From assembly GCF_040939455.1 (NCBI RefSeq), contig NC_134117.1, positions 48,205,001-48,269,000 of the forward strand: a DNA stretch of 64,000 nucleotides. Direction: 5' to 3'. Numbering within the stretch: position 1 is the first letter of the stretch; every line of letters begins with the position of its first letter. The notes under the pieces are model-generated. The model made no database searches, was not told the DNA's origin, and worked only from the letters and a program-made list of their open reading frames with translations. The position numbers and the translations under genes are program-made. Below are positions 59,670 through 64,000 of the stretch, one piece after another. The DNA is from Microcebus murinus. Lineage: Eukaryota; Chordata; Mammalia; Primates; Cheirogaleidae.

Positions 59670-61425
59670 ACCAAAAAAGTTCAAAGTTGTTTTATTCAGA
59701 AGTAATATCCCTCATATATTAATATTATTTTGTAGCTGCAATTGGTGATGAAACTATTTTGTAAAAATGTGTTATTTGTGGAAATGAATTGGCTACTGAA
59801 CCAATTAAACCATCAAACTTAAGTGGTGTTTATATACACAACATAAAGAAACACATTCAAAACCACAAGTATTCTGTGAAAGAGTATTAAAATAAAAAGC
59901 TGACAGTGGCAGATGTTCTATATTTTCCATGTAAACATTACTGCTTTTCAGAATTTGTGTAATGTAGCACTTCAGTTTCCTAAGAATAAAAACATCATAT
60001 ACAATTATTGAGAAACTAATGAATGGTTGTAGCAAAGAGGTTTTTCTAGAAATATTTCTGTGGCAAGTCAATTGACTCAAGTACCACTTTCTAAGAAAAC
60101 TATACCTTGACACATTCAGGACTTTGCTAATGATATAGAAGATCAATCTGTAGAAAAAATAGAGCTAGTGTAGTATTTTTTGTAATCTGTATTTTGTAAT
60201 CTGATGAATTAATATCAAGGCAATTGACTCAAGTACCACTTTCTAAGAAAACTATACCTTGACATATTCAGGACTTCGCTAATGACATAGGAGATCAATC
60301 TTTAGAAAAAATAGAGCTGGTGTAGTATTTTTTATTGTAACCTGATGAATTAATAGCATAACATGATCATTCTTTTAGAACTTATGTAATTTAAACATGA
60401 TAGTAATATGATAAAACTTTTTTCACAGTGATTGCTAGCAAACAAAAATAGCTCTACACTGTTTAAAACTCTAAAAGATAACACTGTCAACCAATGTGGT
60501 TTGAAATTTAAGTTTTATGTAGGTATTTTATGGGATAGTCACTAAGACTAAGAGGCTTGAGTCAGAGTGTATATAGGACACATGACTCCTTCACAGAGAA
60601 AATCTTGTAAAAAAAAAAAACAAGTTGGCTGTTGTCAACTATAAGTTGGTTTAATGTAAGTTGTGCAAAGGCTAATGCTTTGAACCATATATGATAATAA
60701 GGAAAATTATCATAAGTGAGTGGTGCTGAACGTGGAAGTATGATGGTTAATTGAGAAAAAATATTCCATTGAGACTGCTTGAAATATGGAACAATTTCTA
60801 AATCATTCTTCAAGATAAACTGATTTTATCACTGTATTTTAGGAAGTGAAATGGACAGCCAAACTTGCTTATTGGCCCGATACACTCAATATTTTTAATT
60901 ATCTTATTACTTTCATACAATGAAGAAATTTAACATGTATCAATGGCAGATAAAATCAAAAGCACATACAAAAGTTAGAAATTTGGAAGAACAGAGCGTT
61001 TATAGATTGTTACAACATGGACCATAATTTAACAACTGTAAATAAGATGAATAATGATTTCAATGATGTTCATTTGCAAAAGGTTGTCATGAACACTTTA
61101 GCCAGTTGATAGTCACTTTGGTTTTATTTCCATCAAAAGGAAATAAGCCTTCTTATACATAAGAAACCAATGATACAGAATTCATTTCTTTAATTTCTTT
61201 AATTAAAAAATAATTTAAATTTAACTATGAAATACATTTTATGAGAGATATTAGAAGTGACTACTGATGAAGAATTGAATGGATTTTGAAAATACAATAT
61301 CACTTGCATCATTTTGGATAAAAGTTAAAGACAAAAGCTTGCTAAAATTATTTTTTAAAAATGTCTTCTTCCACTTTTATCAACATACTTCCATGAGACT
61401 GGTTACTCTACTACAAGTATCAATC
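59670..61425 (+). pseudogene. hAT-superfamily (Charlie/ZBED-like) transposase pseudogene
   Basis: Decayed coding sequence for a hAT transposase or a ZBED-type gene derived from one. In order: a BED-finger-like start C-V-I-C-G-N (59768 on) with the histidine end H-N-I-K-K-H (about 59835); a V-P-L-S-K-K-T-I-P block followed after a stop by H-I-Q-D-F-A-N-D-I-E-D (60080-60150), as before the first catalytic region; then L-A-Y-W-P-D-T-L-N-I-F-N (60862 on), K-L-E-I-W-K-N (about 60973) and finally L-L-P-L-L-S-T-Y-F-H-E-T-G-Y-S (61365-61410), the hAT C-terminal dimerisation motif. Frames shift several times, stops are frequent, and the DDE core is not readable. A tandem duplication lies inside. It could be the body of a DNA transposon or a dead copy of a host gene; no introns or poly-A tail decide this. 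Confidence 0.75.
60069..60352 (+). repeat. Tandem duplication inside the hAT-like pseudogene
   Basis: Unit 1 at 60069-60220 and unit 2 at 60221-60352 begin with caattgactcaagtaccact and end with ctgatgaattaata. They differ at about six sites in their first 110 bases, and one lacks some 20 bases of a TTTTGTAATCT stretch. The copies are more alike than the decay of the pseudogene would suggest for an ancient event. Confidence 0.92.
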
Positions 61426-61429
61426 TAAT

Positions 61430-61478
<49 letters not shown>

Positions 61479-61480
61479 TT
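61430..61480. repeat. (CA)n(TA)n microsatellite
   Basis: About 18 CA units followed by five TA units, immediately after the hAT-like pseudogene. Confidence 0.97.
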
Positions 61481-62296
61481 AAAAATATATTATCCCATGC
61501 AAGCTGTTATCAATCTAACCTAGATAAAATAAATGAACTTACAAAATGCCTTTGTCACATTAAAAACTTTAAATATTGGTATACACATCATCCATTCAAA
61601 ATGTATATATGCATTTCTTATGAGAATTTTTTTCTAAGCAAAACATTTTGTTTAGTTATAATAGAGACATGACAAAAAATAAGTTTAATGAAAATTATCT
61701 ATGTTAATTACCTATCCTATACATACATACTTTCAATAAAAACTATGTCTATATTATTATATTTTTTTCCCCACAATTTCCAAACAAGAATCGGACTGGC
61801 ATTTTCAATAATAATTAATTAATTATATAACCACATTTTAGGAAATTGGGACTTAAATCTAAAGTCATTCAGTTATAGAGTAGCAAAACCATAGCTATAG
61901 AGCAGACCTTTTACAAGTATATGTAATTCCTTAATTCATTTGCTTTTCAGTTTTTAAATGGAAGTTATAATGTGATTTTCAGAAGCTTACAAATATTTCT
62001 ACGAAATATATATATATATATATATACTTTTCTAAATAGAGCCTGAGCCAACTATTTCCTAATTGGATTGTTTATTTTTGTTAGAAAATCCTGTCAAATC
62101 CTTAATAACCAAACTAAACATAATAAAACAAAATGATTTCTGGGTTAAAGTAAAAAATCATAACATTAGCTAAAAAGAAAACATCAAAATATGTATTAAT
62201 TGCAAATACATTTTTTCTGGCTACCCCACCATATTCCCAAAGTTAGGATTGGAATATTTTACTTCTAATGTTAGTAGATAAAGACAGCCCTCAGTT
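61481..62296. other. Unassigned AT-rich sequence
   Basis: Holds a (TA)n run at 62004-62025. No gene or named repeat. Confidence 0.4.
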
Positions 62297-62318
62297 TAAG
62301 AAATAGATTTTTTTTAAT

Positions 62319-62432
62319 TTCAGCATAATATGGGGGTACAAATGTTAAGGTTACATACATTGCTCTTGCCTTCCCTCCCCCCTCGAGTCAGAGCTTCAAG
62401 CATGTCCATCCACCAGACAATGCATATCACAC

Positions 62433-62493
<61 letters not shown>

Positions 62494-62541
62494 CCATCCC
62501 CTCCTCCCCCCCTCCCACCTGCCCAACACCCAATAAATGTT
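62319..62541 (-). mobile_element. Second L1 3' UTR nested in the L1 tail, antisense
   Basis: 'cagcataatatgggggtaca' through 'acacccaataaatg' is the same 3' UTR type as at 4860-5050, but here it is followed by another T-run and a different L1 3' UTR. It is probably a severely truncated L1 inserted into the older poly-A tail. It carries an expanded TA microsatellite. Confidence 0.75.
62436..62490. repeat. (TA)n microsatellite inside an L1 3' UTR
   Basis: About 26 uninterrupted TA units, at the place where the related copy at 5000-5012 has only 'atgtatgtatata'. Confidence 0.97.
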
Positions 62542-63888
62542 TTTGGGTTTTTTTTTTAACATTTTGTTTAGATTTTATAACTTTGCCTTACTGTAGCAAG
62601 GGTTAAAGTTATGCCCTTCCCCTCCATACTGTTATGCTACATCCCTCAGATGTGAGTCTACCCCCTCAACCCCCTGAATCCCTGGTGTACACCGCCACCC
62701 TTTGAGCACCATATGATAATTGGTTGGTACCAATTTGCTGGTGAGTGCATGTGGAGCCCATTTTTCTGATCTTGTGTCACCTCACTTTGGATAATGGGTG
62801 TAATCTCAATCCAGGATAATATAAGCAGTGCTAGCTTGCTGTTGTTTCTTAGAATTGAGTAATATTCCATTGTAAACATATAGCAAATTTTAATAATCCA
62901 GTCATGAATTGACGGGCACTTGGGTTGTTTCCACGTCCTTGCAATAGTGAATTGTGCTGCCATAAACATTCGGGTACAGATGTTTTTCTAATAGAATGTC
63001 TTATGCTCTTTTGGGTAGATGCCTAATAATGCTATTGCTGGGTCAAATGGTATTTCTATTTTTAGCTGTTTGAGGCATCTCCAAATTCTTTTCCACAAAG
63101 GTCGCACTAATCTGCAGTCCCACCAGCAGTGTAAAAGTGTTCCTTCCTCTCTACATCCTCACCAGCATTTGTTGTTTTGGGATTTCTTGATACCGGCCAA
63201 TCTCACTGGGGTTAGGTAATATATCATTGTGGTTTTGATTTGCATTTCTCTAATGATTAGAGATGTTGAGCATCTTTTTATATGTTTGCAGGCCATTATT
63301 CTGTCTTCTTTGGAAAAGTTTCTGTTCATTTCCATTGCCCATTTCTTGATGGGGTTGTTTGATTTTTTCTCGTTAATTCTTTTGAGTTCTAGATAGATTC
63401 TTGTTATCAAACCTTTATCAGAAATGTAGAGAGCAAATATTTTCTCCCATTCTGTAGGTTGCCTATTGGCTCTAATGATAGTTTCTTTGGCTGAGCAGAA
63501 GCTTTTTAATTTGATCAGATCCCATTTGTTTATTTTTGTTGCTGTGGTGATTGCTTTGGGGGCCTTCTTTAAGAATTCTTTGCCTAGGCCCATGGCAGAA
63601 AGGGTTTGAGATTCCAGAGATGAAACCATCTGCATATGGTAACCTAATCTTTGACAAAGCAGACAAAAATATACATTGGGGAAAAGAATCTATCTTCAAT
63701 AAATGGTGCTGTGAAAACTGGATATCTACATGCAGAAGAATGGATCAAGGTCCCTACCTCTCACCTCTCACAAAAATCCACTCAAGATGGATAACAGACT
63801 TAAACCTTAGGCATGAAACCCTAAGAATCCTAGAACAAGATGTTGGGAAAACCCTTTCTGACATTGGTCTATGCTAAGAAATAGACTT

Positions 63889-64000
63889 TAATAATTATTA
63901 CCACAAAATTTTAGATTTAGATTTCCTAGAGATGTATTTTTTTAAAAAGTTAGTTGACAGAATGTTTATTAATTTATCTTTGCGAAGTGAAGTTGTTAAA
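63889..64000. other. Unassigned window end
   Basis: AT-rich flank beyond the L1 target duplication. Nothing recognised. Confidence 0.5.

Larger units (their letters stand above)
62311..63874 (-). mobile_element. L1 with 5' inversion (twin priming), antisense
   Basis: Flanked by taagaaataga[t/c]tt at 62297-62310 and 63875-63888. From 62542 to about 63608 the L1 reads on the minus strand: 3' UTR, then ORF2 C-terminus (frame 63159-63635, with [19 protein letters not shown]). From about 63609 to 63874 it reads on the plus strand and encodes the ORF2 segment just upstream (frame 63551-63877, ending LRILEQDVGKTLSDIGL). The two parts meet head to head and share about 25 bases of the same ORF2 sequence. 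It is young, with long uninterrupted ORF2 stretches, but truncated and inactive. An extra L1 tail sits in its poly-A region (62319-62541). Confidence 0.93.

Noticed and set aside
61430..61480. A CRISPR-like or satellite array
   Set aside because: It is a plain (CA)n(TA)n microsatellite. No array of spaced repeats exists anywhere in the window.
62320..62562. A frame coding a long Y-I repeat peptide
   Set aside because: It is the translation of the TA microsatellite in an L1 3' UTR.
63159..63635. A 158-codon minus-strand frame as a possible gene
   Set aside because: It is the C-terminal part of L1 ORF2p and stops at the twin-priming junction.

Overview
The window is AT-rich, gene-free nuclear DNA from a primate, most probably a Malagasy lemur. 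All dimeric Alu copies belong to the primate 7SL-derived SINE family. Several carry the lemur-type middle linker (a tract reading ttggccaa between CTATAAATAGAAAGAAATTA and the right arm) and the right-arm end 'gtgagctaggctgacgcca'. The L1 elements share a young-looking 3' UTR ('...gggggtacaaatgttaagg...' when read antisense) that differs from the ape L1PA tail. No intact protein-coding gene, rRNA or functional tRNA was found. Almost every open frame longer than 60 codons lies in a transposon, an antisense shadow or a low-complexity tract.

Layout. 0-6.5 kb: a lemur Alu, MER5-like and MIR fossils, two short antisense L1 tails, an AT palindrome, and a 1.6-kb antisense L1 with clear target-site duplications. 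6.5-14.4 kb: a possible L1 5' UTR fragment, two antisense Alus, a long run of ancient L1M 3' UTR and two MIRs. 14.4-17.7 kb: a quiet, repeat-poor block. 17.7-29.5 kb: an Alu, an MLT1 LTR, a 2.5-kb sense L1 hit by a tiny L1 that seems to carry 3'-transduced sequence, an ERVL/MaLR-type LTR, a 2.4-kb antisense L1 and another Alu. 29.5-40 kb: L2 and MIR fossils, two abutting Tigger fragments, a FLAM monomer, and a possible small first exon at 34.6-34.7 kb. 40.25-40.58 kb: a GC- and CpG-rich solo LTR with a perfect 6-bp target duplication, resembling betaretrovirus/IAP LTRs. 43-56 kb: a tRNA-Glu pseudogene, a MaLR provirus with both LTRs and an Alu inside, an ERVL pol fossil, two related LTRs in inverted orientation, an MLT1 LTR with internal sequence, and a MER2/Tigger element. 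57.8-64 kb: an L1M tail, a decayed hAT-family transposase pseudogene with internal tandem duplications, and an L1 with a 5' inversion (twin priming).

The elements do not form a working system. The window is a layered record of retrotransposition and DNA transposition in an intergenic or intronic region. Family names come from recalled consensus sequences, not from a database search, and most boundaries are good to about 10-30 bases unless a target duplication fixes them.
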